From contig DBMM01000058.1 in assembly GCA_002298925.1 (NCBI GenBank), positions 1 through 7,557 of the forward strand: 7,557 bases of DNA, written 5' to 3'. Below the pieces are notes generated by a model. It saw nothing but the letters and a program-made list of their open reading frames with translations, searched no databases and had not been told where the DNA came from. Source of the stretch: Geobacter sp. UBA698 (GTDB taxonomy: Bacteria > Desulfobacterota > Desulfuromonadia > Geobacterales > Pseudopelobacteraceae). Shown here in pieces: positions 1 through 7,209 of this stretch. The position numbers and the translations under genes were made by a program. Each line of letters opens with the position of its first letter. The stretch's first letter is position 1.

Positions 1-479
1 GGCAGAATCTCGAATATCCGCTGCATAAGCGGGCTGCGGCTGGAAAGGTCGCCCACCCTGTACTTCCCCTCAAGCTCCCGACGCAGAAGCTCAACTTCGG
101 AAAGATCGCGAAAGGTTTCGGCACCGCCAATCACTCTTCCTTCGGCATCCTTAAGAACTGCGGTGGAAATGCTTATCGGGATGCGATTACCCTCGGCGTC
201 GATGATGTAGCCGGATCTCCCGATCACGGGTTTTCCGGTTTTCAGTGTTTGCTGCAAAGCGCATTCGTCGCCGCACATACTGGAACGGAAAACCTCTCCG
301 CAGCGTCTGCCAATAGCCTCTTTGCGCGGCACGCCGGTGATTTCCTCGGCAGCCCGGTTAAACGAGGTAATGCCCCACTCCATGTCAACCGTAAAAACAC
401 CGTCGGAAATACTCTCAAGAATGGCCTCGGTAGGTGAGAGGGGTGTTGACTTGATTTTCTTTGAGCGGGGGCTGGTCAT
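1..479 (-). CDS. PAS-domain sigma-54-dependent transcriptional activator, N-terminal part (runs off the window)
   Basis: About 159 codons are readable from ATG at 479 to the window edge without a stop. Residues 1-16 are a basic leader (MTSPRSKKIK). Residues 17-130 are a PAS sensor domain: ESISDGVFTVD, then FNRAAEEITG, with the closing strand GGAETFRDLSEVE. The PAS holds three cysteines, C60, C69 and C73 (in MCGDECALQQTL), a pattern I associate with PAS domains of Geobacter-type enhancer-binding proteins; it could bind a metal or sense redox state, which is inference. Residues 131-142 form a short linker helix, and SSRSPLMQRIFEIL (146-159) matches the usual entry into the sigma-54 AAA+ domain, whose Walker motifs lie outside the window. 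AGGAG at 493-497 lies 13 bases before the ATG. An in-frame ATG at 518 would add 13 residues but has a poorer ribosome site. The gene is divergent from the efflux operon and may regulate it or be independent. A PAS histidine kinase is a less likely alternative because of the AAA+ entry motif. Confidence 0.85.
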   Translation of the reverse strand, partial: MTSPRSKKIKSTPLSPTEAILESISDGVFTVDMEWGITSFNRAAEEITGVPRKEAIGRRCGEVFRSSMCGDECALQQTLKTGKPVIGRSGYIIDAEGNRIPISISTAVLKDAEGRVIGGAETFRDLSEVELLRRELEGKYRVGDLSSRSPLMQRIFEIL

Positions 480-564
480 TGGCTGTACGGAACTCCTGAA
501 ACAAAAGAGACTATTCATTTTTCTTCGTATAAAAGGCTAGGAAATGAAAGCTGAAGCCAATGTG

Positions 565-592
565 ATAGTATTAGCAATAGGTATGATGTCAA
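565..592 (-). promoter_or_regulatory. Probable sigma-70-type promoter for the divergent PAS activator
   Basis: Read on the minus strand, a perfect -35 box TTGACA (592-587) is followed by a 16-base spacer and TACTAT (570-565), a 4/6 match to the -10 consensus. Transcription would begin near 558, giving an untranslated leader of about 80 bases before the activator ATG at 479. The surrounding 480-663 stretch is AT-rich compared with both flanking genes, as expected for a divergent promoter region. On the plus strand the best -10 I see is TATGAT at 582-587, which overlaps this promoter but lacks a recognisable -35. If both were used, the two transcription units would compete for the same DNA. Confidence 0.5.
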
Positions 593-663
593 TTACTTTT
601 TCTGCAACCACCAATTCAAAAGATAACCGGTCACTGAGAAAGATCTCTTTAGCTATACGGAAC

Positions 664-2019
664 ATGAACAGGTTCATTATGCGCACCTCGATAATTTCAT
701 TATTTTTCTTGCTTTTTTCAGTAATTACGGCTACCGCCGAACCGATGAACCTGTCCCTCCGGGATGCGATAGCAATGGCATTGGAGAGAAACAACCATGT
801 CCGGGCGGCCGAGTTCAGGTCCCGGGCCGGACAGGAGGGAGTTGGTGTTGCTGCGTCACTCTATTACCCGGGCATCTTCTTTGATGAGGCTTTTACGGCC
901 TCCAACTCTCCCACCCGGGTCTTTATGATGAAACTCGACCAGGGCCGTTTCGCCCAGAATGACTTCCTGATCGACAACCTCAACCATCCCGCATCGCAGC
1001 ACGATTTCAGGACAGCCATCACCATTCAACAGCCTCTTTATACTCCCTCAGCCTCTCCGTACCGAGCCCTGGCAGCCGCGGAAGCCGATAGGGAGTCCGC
1101 CGGACTCGATGCGACCAAGGAGGAGATCGCTTTTCAGGTTTTCAGCAGCTTTCTGGAGATCAGAAAGGCGGAGGCCCGGCTTAAGGCCCAGGAGCAGGCC
1201 ATCGCAGAAGCCCGAGAGAACCTGCGCCTGGCAAGAGTGCGCAGCAGAGAGGGAGTGGGCCTGAAGTCGGACGAGCTCCGTGCAGGAACACATCTCTCCT
1301 CAGTAGAACAGCAGCTCGTAACCTCCCGCAACAACCTGGTATTGGCAAAAATGCGCCTGGCAATTGTCCTGGGCTTAAAGGAGGATGCTGAAATCGAAAT
1401 CAGCGGTCCATCTACCAGCTTTGCAGCCGTTCTTTCTCCCGAAGAGTTGACCAGGCTGGCTCTGGAAAACCGAAAAGATCTGCGCCAGTCAAAATACGAA
1501 CTGGAAAAGGCCGGGGCTTCCGTAAAGCTGGCAAAAAGCGCCTACCTGCCCGAGGTGGGAGCTTTCGCCTCGTATCAAATGAATTCCGACAACACACCTT
1601 TGGGCTCGGACAACGATGCCTGGATGACCGGCCTGAACCTCAAATGGCAGATTTTCGACGGATTCCGTCGCAACCATGCAACCAGGCAGGCTCTGGCTGG
1701 AAGATCGGCCGCGGCCGAAATGCTGGAAGCCGGACAGAAGGAGATCAGGTTTCAGGTACGGGAGAGCCTGCTACGGCTGGAGGAAACCGGCAAGCGGCTG
1801 GAGATGGCCAAAAATGCCCAGAAGGATGCCGAGGAAACCGTCCGCTTGCTGAGCAGAAGGTTTGAAAATTCCCTGGCCACCATGGTGGAACTGCTGGATG
1901 CCCAGACGGCCCTGAACCAGGCCCGGGCAAGCCTGGTGGAGACCGGGGCCGACCATGACCTGACGGGCGGGCGGGTTTACTTCACTGCCGGGATTTTCCT
2001 GAAGGAGATAATGAAATGA
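664..2019 (+). CDS. TolC-family outer-membrane efflux channel
   Basis: This 451-residue protein forms the outer-membrane and periplasmic-tunnel part of a tripartite efflux pump. The start at 664 puts a signal peptide at the N terminus: a basic MNRFIMR, a hydrophobic core ISLFFLLFSVI and a TATA-E cleavage region near residue 25. The frame is open back to ATG 544, but that start would place 40 extra, AT-rich, non-conserved residues in front of the signal peptide. ATG 679 (MRTSIISLFF) is an acceptable alternative with AGG just upstream. Two outer-membrane efflux repeats follow: roughly residues 30-220, beginning MNLSLRDAIAMALERN and including the QQPLY strand at 122-126, and roughly 235-445, with LAKSAYLPEVGAFASYQ and the typical GLNLKWQIFDG segment at 323-333. 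Long heptad-rich Ala/Glu/Arg helices match the TolC alpha-barrel. Length is normal for the family. The stop overlaps the adaptor start (ATGA), so the two are translationally coupled. The exported substrate cannot be deduced. Confidence 0.93.
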   Translation: MNRFIMRTSIISLFFLLFSVITATAEPMNLSLRDAIAMALERNNHVRAAEFRSRAGQEGVGVAASLYYPGIFFDEAFTASNSPTRVFMMKLDQGRFAQNDFLIDNLNHPASQHDFRTAITIQQPLYTPSASPYRALAAAEADRESAGLDATKEEIAFQVFSSFLEIRKAEARLKAQEQAIAEARENLRLARVRSREGVGLKSDELRAGTHLSSVEQQLVTSRNNLVLAKMRLAIVLGLKEDAEIEISGPSTSFAAVLSPEELTRLALENRKDLRQSKYELEKAGASVKLAKSAYLPEVGAFASYQMNSDNTPLGSDNDAWMTGLNLKWQIFDGFRRNHATRQALAGRSAAAEMLEAGQKEIRFQVRESLLRLEETGKRLEMAKNAQKDAEETVRLLSRRFENSLATMVELLDAQTALNQARASLVETGADHDLTGGRVYFTAGIFLKEIMK

Positions 2020-3122
2020 CCCTATTGCGTCGCCTGGCGGCCATCCTGCTGACTCTGCTTGCCCTACCCGGCTGTGATCATGGGAAAACCGGGAAAGCGG
2101 GACAGGCTCCGCCAATTGTCAGGGGAGTGGCCTTGGAGACCGTGAAATCGAAACCGCTGGCAGATTCGCTGGAAGTTACCGGCACTATCAAGGCCCGAGT
2201 CAGCGCGATTATTTCGGCCCGCATACCCGGAAGCATCGTCGAACTGTATGTCCGCGAGGGGGATCGAGTCCGCAAGGGCCAGTTGCTGGCCCGTCTGGAA
2301 GCAGTGGAAAATGCGGCGCAGGCTGCCGCGGCCAGCGCCGGTATCGATGATGCCCGCCAGGCCCTGGACGAGGCTGTTTCCCGCCAAAAACTGGCCGATG
2401 TCACATTTGAGCGCTACCGGAACTTGTTTGCCGAACAGGCTGTTACCCGCCAGGAATTCGACATCAAAAAGAGCGAGCAGGAGCTTGCATCCCAAGGTGT
2501 CAACCGGGCCAAGGCCCGCCTGCGCCAAGCCCGCGAAGGATCGAGGGCCGCCGCCGCCATGGCCGGCTACACCAGGATAACCGCCCCGGTTTCCGGAGTT
2601 ATCACCAGTAAACAGGCCGATCTGGGGAGCAACGTCTTTCCAGGCCAGCCTCTACTGACAATCGAGGATCAGGGAAGCTACCAGTTGGAACTGGCCGTAC
2701 CTGAATCATTCGCCTCTTCAGTCATGCCAGGAACTAATGTTCAAGTTAGTCTGGACACGCTGGATAAGCCATTCGGCGCAAGGATTTCCGAGGTCGTTCC
2801 GTCCTCCGATCCGGCCAGCCGTACCTTCATCGCCAAGATCACCCTGGCTGCCACGGGACTCAGGTCAGGCATGTTTGGCCGGGCCGACATCAACCTGGGA
2901 ACAGCGACGAACAGCGTGCTGGTGCCGAAGATTGCTATTTTTGAGCGCGGCGCCATGACGTTTGTCTGGGTGGCTGGAAAGGGTAATGTTTTAAGGATGC
3001 GGCTCGTAAAGGTTGGCAGGAGTGTTGCCGACCGGGTGGTGATCCTGTCAGGGCTGAGCGACGGTGAAAGAGTGGCGGTGGGTGGTCTGGAGAAAATCCA
3101 GGAAGGGGCCAAGGTGGAATAA
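2016..3122 (+). CDS. RND efflux periplasmic adaptor (membrane fusion protein), lipoprotein
   Basis: This 368-residue adaptor links the inner-membrane RND pump to the TolC-like channel. The N terminus has a short lipoprotein signal ending in the lipobox L17-P18-G19-C20, so Cys20 should be lipidated. The next residue is Asp21, which in the E. coli Lol system holds lipoproteins in the inner membrane, as an adaptor requires. The lipoyl-like barrel-sandwich domain is split: first half at residues 64-95 (IPGSIVELYVREGDRVRKGQ), second half at about 185-215 (TRITAPVSGVITSKQADLG). Between them, residues 97-182 form an Ala/Gln/Arg-rich alpha-helical hairpin that should dock on the channel. A beta-barrel region (about 220-290) and a membrane-proximal domain (about 290-365, GLSDGERVAVGGLEKIQEG) follow. 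AAGGAG at 2002-2007, 8 bases before the ATG, is a strong ribosome site inside the preceding gene. The start overlaps the tolC-like stop by four bases, and the permease gene begins three bases after this stop. Confidence 0.93.
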   Translation: MTLLRRLAAILLTLLALPGCDHGKTGKAGQAPPIVRGVALETVKSKPLADSLEVTGTIKARVSAIISARIPGSIVELYVREGDRVRKGQLLARLEAVENAAQAAAASAGIDDARQALDEAVSRQKLADVTFERYRNLFAEQAVTRQEFDIKKSEQELASQGVNRAKARLRQAREGSRAAAAMAGYTRITAPVSGVITSKQADLGSNVFPGQPLLTIEDQGSYQLELAVPESFASSVMPGTNVQVSLDTLDKPFGARISEVVPSSDPASRTFIAKITLAATGLRSGMFGRADINLGTATNSVLVPKIAIFERGAMTFVWVAGKGNVLRMRLVKVGRSVADRVVILSGLSDGERVAVGGLEKIQEGAKVE

Positions 3123-3125
3123 GGC

Positions 3126-6100
3126 ATGACCGATCTCGGCTTCGCGGGCAGGATCGCCCGCGCCTTCATCAATTCCAAGCTGACGCCTTTGATCGTGGCT
3201 GCAGCGCTTCTGCTGGGGCTATTCGCCATCAGAATGACCCCCCGCGAGGAAGAGCCGCAGATCATCGTGCCGATGGTCGACATCTTTCTTCCCATGCCCG
3301 GTTCATCGCCGAAAGAGGTTCAGGAGCGGGTGGTCAAGCCCTTTGAGGCTAAACTGTGGGAAATCAAGGGAGTCGAGTACATCTATTCCATGAGCCGTCC
3401 CGGAATGGGAATCATCACCGTCCGGTTCCTGGTGGGGCAGCCAATGGAAGATTCACTGGTCAAGCTTTACAACAAGGTGATGAGCAATCGCGGCCTCCTT
3501 CCTCCCGGTGCCGGAGAGCCGCTGGTCTCTCCGAAATCGATCGATGACGTACCGATACTGACCCTGACCCTCTGGTCGGACCGCTACGACCACACAACCC
3601 TCCGAAAACTGGCCCTGGAGGTCCAGGACGAGCTAAGAAAGAGTGAGAGCAGCGCCGATACCGAGATCAAGGGAGGGCTCTCCCGCCAGATCCGCGTGAC
3701 TTTGGACGCCATGCGCATGGCAGGTTACGGACTCTCGCCGTTGCAGATATCGGCTGCACTGCAAAGGGGTAACGACAAACTGCCGGCTGGCAGCTTTTCA
3801 AGTGACAACCGTGACATCCAGGTGGAATCCGGCGGGTTTCTGGACAGCGTCGAATCGGTCAGGCGCCTGGTGGTGGGTGTCCATAACGCCAGACCGATCC
3901 GGCTGGCCGATGTGGCCGCGGTGAGCGACTCGGAGAGCGAAGCGGTGGACTATGTTTTCATGGGGCTCGGTTCAGGCACCGCCGTTGCGAACGGGAAGCA
4001 GGATTACCCGGCCGTAACCATCTCGGTTGCCAAGCGGAAAGGGGCCAATGCTACCTGGGTAGCCGAAGACCTGATCCGGCGAATCGAATCCCTCAAAGGG
4101 AAACTGATTCCCTCCGACGTGCAGGTGACGGTGACCCGCAACTACGGTGAAACCGCCAGGGAGAAGAACAACGAACTACTCTTTCATATGTTCCTGGCAG
4201 CCCTGTCGGTCACCATCCTGATCGCCGTATTCATGGGGTGGCGGGCCGGTGCGGTGGCGGCCATCGCCATTCCGGTGACCCTGGCTCTCACCATTCTGAT
4301 TTTCTACCTTATCGGCTATACCCTGAACCGGATCACCCTTTTTGCCCTGATCTTTTCCATCGGTATTCTGGTGGACGATGCCATCGTGGTGGTTGAAAAC
4401 ATTCACCGCTACTTCACCACCACTTTTCTGGAACCGCTGGAGGCAGCCGTCAAGGCGGTAGATGAAATCGGCAACCCGACCATGCTGGCAACCTTCGCCG
4501 TTATCGCCTCAATCTTGCCAATGGGTTTCGTCGGTGGGCTGATGGGGCCATACATGCGGCCGATTCCTGTCGGGGCCAGCATGGCCATGCTCTTCTCGAT
4601 GCTGATAGCTTTCATCGTCACCCCCTATTATGCCTTCCGATTCATGAAAGGTGAATCACACCACGACTCGGGCGAGGCATTGCCGGATTCGAAACTTACA
4701 GCCTTTTACCGCCATTGGATGGGGCAGCTGATCCACGAAAAACGATTGCGCTACAGCTTCCTGACCGGAGTGGTGATCCTGCTTCTGCTTTCCTGCTCGC
4801 TGATTTATTTTAAAGCCGTGACGGTCAAAATGCTTCCGTTTGACAACAAGAACGAGCTGCAGATCGTCATCGACGCTCCGGACGGCACCCCGCTCGAGCA
4901 GACCGTCCGCATCGCCCGCGAGATGGGCGACGCTTTGCGCGGCGTGCCGGAGGTAACCAACTTCCAGCTGTACATTGGCACCAGCGCGCCATTCAATTTC
5001 AACGGACTAGTCCGGCATTACTACCTGCGCAAGGGGAGCAATCTGGCCGATATCCAGGTCAACCTGCTGCCCAGAGACGAACGGAGGGATCAGTCACACG
5101 CCATTGCCAGGCGCATCCGGCCTCTGGTCAAGGAGATCGCCGATAGATACGGGGCACGGGTCAAGGTGTCCGAAATCCCGCCCGGACCGCCGGTGCTATC
5201 GACGCTGGTGGCCGAGGTCTACGGGCCGGACGATGCCAGCCGTGCCACTGTTGCCGCCAAGGTTAAAGCGATCATGGCTTCGACAGCCGGCGTGGTGGAT
5301 GTGGACTGGTACCGCGAGGACAATCAGGCTAAAGTGACCTTCGGTGTTGACCGGGAGAAGGCGGCCCTCTCCGGTATTAGCGCAGAGGATGTGGCGAATA
5401 CGCTGGCAATCAGCCTCCACGGCAGGGATGCGGGCATTGTGCATCTGCCCCGGGAAAAAGAGCCGGTTGCCATCAACCTTCGGCTGCCAGCCGGTCAACG
5501 GAGTTCCGTGGTTGCCATCTCGTCGATCAACGTCCCTGGCCCACGGGGAAACGTGCCGCTCTCACAGTTGGTGCGGGTAGTCCGGACCGATCAGGATAAA
5601 TCCCTCTACCGCAAGAACCTCAAGGATGTGATCTACGTTATCGGCGATGTAGCTGGAGAGATCGAGGCGCCGGTCTACGCCATCCTCAAAATGCAAAAAC
5701 GGATCGCGGCCCTGGCCACGCCGGATGGAGTCAGGATGGAGGTCCTTGCCTCCCGCCAGCCATGGAGCCAGGAACACATGGGGATGAAATGGGATGGTGA
5801 ATGGCACATCACCTTCGAAGTTTTCCGCGACCTGGGTATCGCCTTCGGAGCAGTGATGATTTTGATTTACATTCTGGTGGTGGCCTGGTTCAAGGACTTC
5901 ACAACACCGCTGGTGATCATGGCGCCGATTCCGCTAACCCTGATCGGGATACTGCCGGGCCATGCTCTTTTCGGAGCTTTTTTTACTGCCACCTCAATGA
6001 TCGGCTTCATTGCCCTGGCCGGGATCATCGTCCGCAATTCAATTATCCTGATCGATTTTGCCGAATTGAAGCGCAGGGAGGGAATGCCCCTGGATGAAGC

Positions 6101-6329
6101 GATTATCGAGGCGGGAGCGGTCCGCTTCCGCCCCATGCTGCTGACGGCCGCTGCGGTCGTCGTGGGGAGCTTCGTAATCGTCTTCGACCCGATCTTCCAG
6201 GGACTCGCCCTGGCAATGATGTGCGGCGAGATAGCCTCGACAACCCTTTCAAGGGTAACGATCCCGATCCTCTATTATCTGGTACAGAGCTGGAAGGAAA
6301 ATCGTCGAAAAGGTGCTACCTTGGGGTGA
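3126..6329 (+). CDS. RND efflux transporter permease subunit (AcrB/HAE-like)
   Basis: This 1067-residue inner-membrane pump is the energy-coupled part of the tripartite system, and its length is normal for the family. It has the duplicated RND layout: TM1 at about 18-36, a large periplasmic loop, TM2-6 between about 355 and 505, TM7 at about 545-565, a second periplasmic loop, and TM8-12 from about 903 to the C terminus. The proton-relay residues are visible: the Asp pair D417-D418 in TM4 (GILVDDAIVVVENI), and R1002 and T1007 in TM11 (RFRPMLLT). At the TM10 position where AcrB has Lys940, this protein has R970 (GIIVRNSIILIDF). The double Asp in TM4 argues for a multidrug/organic-type pump over a CusA-type metal exporter, although the substrate remains unknown. 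A ribosome site AAGGTGG at 3111-3117 lies 8 bases before the ATG, inside the adaptor gene. The stop is followed almost immediately by antisense integrase debris, and no convincing terminator follows the operon. Confidence 0.93.
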   Translation: MTDLGFAGRIARAFINSKLTPLIVAAALLLGLFAIRMTPREEEPQIIVPMVDIFLPMPGSSPKEVQERVVKPFEAKLWEIKGVEYIYSMSRPGMGIITVRFLVGQPMEDSLVKLYNKVMSNRGLLPPGAGEPLVSPKSIDDVPILTLTLWSDRYDHTTLRKLALEVQDELRKSESSADTEIKGGLSRQIRVTLDAMRMAGYGLSPLQISAALQRGNDKLPAGSFSSDNRDIQVESGGFLDSVESVRRLVVGVHNARPIRLADVAAVSDSESEAVDYVFMGLGSGTAVANGKQDYPAVTISVAKRKGANATWVAEDLIRRIESLKGKLIPSDVQVTVTRNYGETAREKNNELLFHMFLAALSVTILIAVFMGWRAGAVAAIAIPVTLALTILIFYLIGYTLNRITLFALIFSIGILVDDAIVVVENIHRYFTTTFLEPLEAAVKAVDEIGNPTMLATFAVIASILPMGFVGGLMGPYMRPIPVGASMAMLFSMLIAFIVTPYYAFRFMKGESHHDSGEALPDSKLTAFYRHWMGQLIHEKRLRYSFLTGVVILLLLSCSLIYFKAVTVKMLPFDNKNELQIVIDAPDGTPLEQTVRIAREMGDALRGVPEVTNFQLYIGTSAPFNFNGLVRHYYLRKGSNLADIQVNLLPRDERRDQSHAIARRIRPLVKEIADRYGARVKVSEIPPGPPVLSTLVAEVYGPDDASRATVAAKVKAIMASTAGVVDVDWYREDNQAKVTFGVDREKAALSGISAEDVANTLAISLHGRDAGIVHLPREKEPVAINLRLPAGQRSSVVAISSINVPGPRGNVPLSQLVRVVRTDQDKSLYRKNLKDVIYVIGDVAGEIEAPVYAILKMQKRIAALATPDGVRMEVLASRQPWSQEHMGMKWDGEWHITFEVFRDLGIAFGAVMILIYILVVAWFKDFTTPLVIMAPIPLTLIGILPGHALFGAFFTATSMIGFIALAGIIVRNSIILIDFAELKRREGMPLDEAIIEAGAVRFRPMLLTAAAVVVGSFVIVFDPIFQGLALAMMCGEIASTTLSRVTIPILYYLVQSWKENRRKGATLG

Positions 6330-6331
6330 AT

Positions 6332-6475
6332 TATCAAAACGGGAGTTTTATAGTCAGTGGTATGAAGAGACTTACGGCGATCTGTTGTACCGCTGAAGAC
6401 AGATGAAAGGTCTTTAGGAATACGATAACGAAAGTAATAACGGCCCTACAGACGTTGCAGGTAAGTGGATCTCAT
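6332..6475 (-). pseudogene. Tyrosine recombinase (phage/island integrase) N-terminal fragment with a nonsense codon
   Basis: Reading the minus strand from ATG 6475 gives MRSTYLQRL, then a TAG stop at 6448-6446 (codon 10). It then continues in the same frame as GRYYFRYRIPKDLSSVFSG and TTDRRKSLHTTDYKTPVLI. This is the familiar start of tyrosine integrases: a short leader, a YYFR-R-IPKDL strand and an RKSL-TTDY segment before the core-binding domain. A good ribosome site (AGGGAG within AGGGAGAGG) precedes the ATG. Recognisable similarity ends near codon 48 (about 6332), only a few bases from the stop of the convergent RND permease gene. The core-binding and catalytic domains are therefore gone. 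The piece lies head-on to the efflux operon and just downstream (in its own direction) of the tRNA-end-like segment at 6558-6580, as expected of an island integrase. It cannot make an active enzyme. The family match is by pattern recognition only. Confidence 0.72.
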
Positions 6476-6490
6476 AGCCTCTCCCTGTGT

Positions 6491-6509
6491 GGCACAAAAA
6501 GAGGCACAA
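6491..6509. repeat. Direct repeat pair GGCACAA, 12-bp period (possible integrase arm sites)
   Basis: GGCACAA occurs at 6491-6497 and again at 6503-6509, a spacing of exactly 12 bases. On the integrase strand this reads as two GTGCC units a few bases before the integrase ribosome site. Short tandem sites of this kind next to an integrase start and an attachment core are typical of arm-type binding sites for tyrosine integrases. That role is inferred. Confidence 0.45.
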
Positions 6510-6557
6510 CAAGTTTCGAAGAATACAACTAGTTGATATTTAAAACAAATCATGGAA

Positions 6558-6580
6558 TGGTGGGCGCTACTACTATTGAA
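6558..6580 (-). other. tRNA 3'-end-like segment, probable attachment-site (att) core remnant
   Basis: The minus strand reads as the last 23 bases of a tRNA: a T-loop-like TTCAATA, then GTAGT (3' side of the T stem), AGCGCCC (3' side of the acceptor stem), a discriminator A and CCA. No tRNA body precedes it: the upstream minus-strand sequence is AT-rich and cannot form the other arms, and the 5' side of the T stem pairs poorly. It is therefore not a functional tRNA gene. The integrase fragment starts about 80 bases further along in the same direction, which is the standard order tRNA end, then integrase, for islands that enter tRNA genes. A matching intact tRNA would begin GGGCGCT; which amino acid it carries is not determined here. 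Confidence 0.45.
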
Positions 6581-6634
6581 CTGATCGAATAACGATATGA
6601 TATAAAACAAAAAAATAAATTACATTTAACATAT

Positions 6635-6653
6635 ATACCCCCATAAATACCCC
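6635..6653. repeat. Direct repeat pair ATACCCC, 12-bp period (possible integrase arm sites)
   Basis: ATACCCC lies at 6635-6641 and again at 6647-6653, exactly 12 bases apart. This is the same period as the GGCACAA pair on the other side of the tRNA-end-like core. Runs of TACCCCC-type repeats near tRNA-borne attachment sites are a familiar arm-site pattern of P4-like integrases. The surrounding stretch, 6588-6677, is very AT-rich, and I see no gene in it. Confidence 0.4.
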
Positions 6654-6677
6654 TGACCCACTGCTGTTTGAGCATAA

Positions 6678-7147
6678 GAAGGACTGGGCAAAATCAAACC
6701 GGCTTTTAGCGTCAAAGCATTTGCTTCTTATGACGTGCATCCTTTTCAACAGATTCCCCTGGTCGTACTCGATGACTCGTTTACCAAATTGTTCGACAAC
6801 ACTAACGGCGGTGCATTGGTTCAGGGCGGCCTTGCCATGCCTATTCAACTCGGTCAAGACTGGCGGCTAATGCCAAATGTCAGTACGACCTGGGCCAACG
6901 ACCGTTACATGATGGATTCGGCGTTACCCTAGAGCAGGCGGCACGTTCACGGTTTTCAACCTACAATGTTAAAGCCGGCATGAAGGATGCCAGCAGCGGG
7001 CTTAATGTAAAATATTCTATCAATAAAAATTGGTTCATATCGGGCGAAGGTCGGGCCAAACTATTGCTAAGCGACGCCGCATCCAACCCTATCAGCACAA
7101 CAAACGTAAACGCCAGCTTTGTCACACTGGTGGGATATCATTTCTGA
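6678..7147 (+). pseudogene. MipA/OmpV-family outer-membrane protein remnant, 5'-truncated and frameshifted
   Basis: Two frames together give the C-terminal half of a MipA/OmpV-type beta-barrel protein. The first frame follows a stop at 6675-6677 and reads GLGKIKPAFSVKAFASYDV, then GGALVQGGLAMPIQLGQDW and STTWANDRYMMDS, ending at TAG 6930-6932. From about 6920 the story continues in another frame: GVTLEQAARSRFSTYNVKAG, KDASSGLNVKYSINKNW, a LLLSDAASNPI segment and a final VGYHF at the stop 7145-7147. The TWA-YM / GVT-QAA-S / stable core / terminal aromatic order matches the family, in which FGVT normally follows the YM segment directly, so a small deletion near 6917-6920 is the likely cause of the frameshift. 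The signal peptide and N-terminal half are absent. The family is described as outer-membrane scaffolding or antibiotic-sensitivity proteins; this copy should be inactive. Its stop lies eight bases before the open frame holding the transposase remnant. Confidence 0.75.
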
Positions 7148-7209
7148 GTTTATAAATGAACGTCTGTTCAAATACGCCGGATCAGTATTGTCTCTGCCAT
7201 CGGTTTCGC

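Noticed and set aside
470..483. GG-N10-GC spacing resembling a sigma-54 promoter upstream of the channel gene
   Set aside because: Only the two dinucleotides fit; the rest of the TGGCAC/TTGC consensus is missing, and it overlaps the activator start.
544..663. N-terminal extension of the TolC-like protein
   Set aside because: It would bury the signal peptide 40 residues in, is AT-rich, and contains the activator promoter on the other strand.
537..794. 85-codon minus-strand open frame across the intergenic region and the TolC start
   Set aside because: It overlaps the signal-peptide coding region and the TTGACA promoter, resembles nothing known to me, and looks like a complement-strand shadow.
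2064..2528. Long minus-strand open frames inside the adaptor and permease genes
   Set aside because: They lie opposite well-conserved coding sequence and are expected by chance in GC-rich DNA.
6336..6349. Small hairpin AAAAC-GGGA-GTTTT after the permease stop as an operon terminator
   Set aside because: The stem is five mostly A-T pairs without a following T run, and it lies in the integrase remnant.
6573..6857. 94-codon minus-strand open frame
   Set aside because: It is mostly antisense to the recognisable MipA remnant and runs into the AT-rich and tRNA-end-like region.
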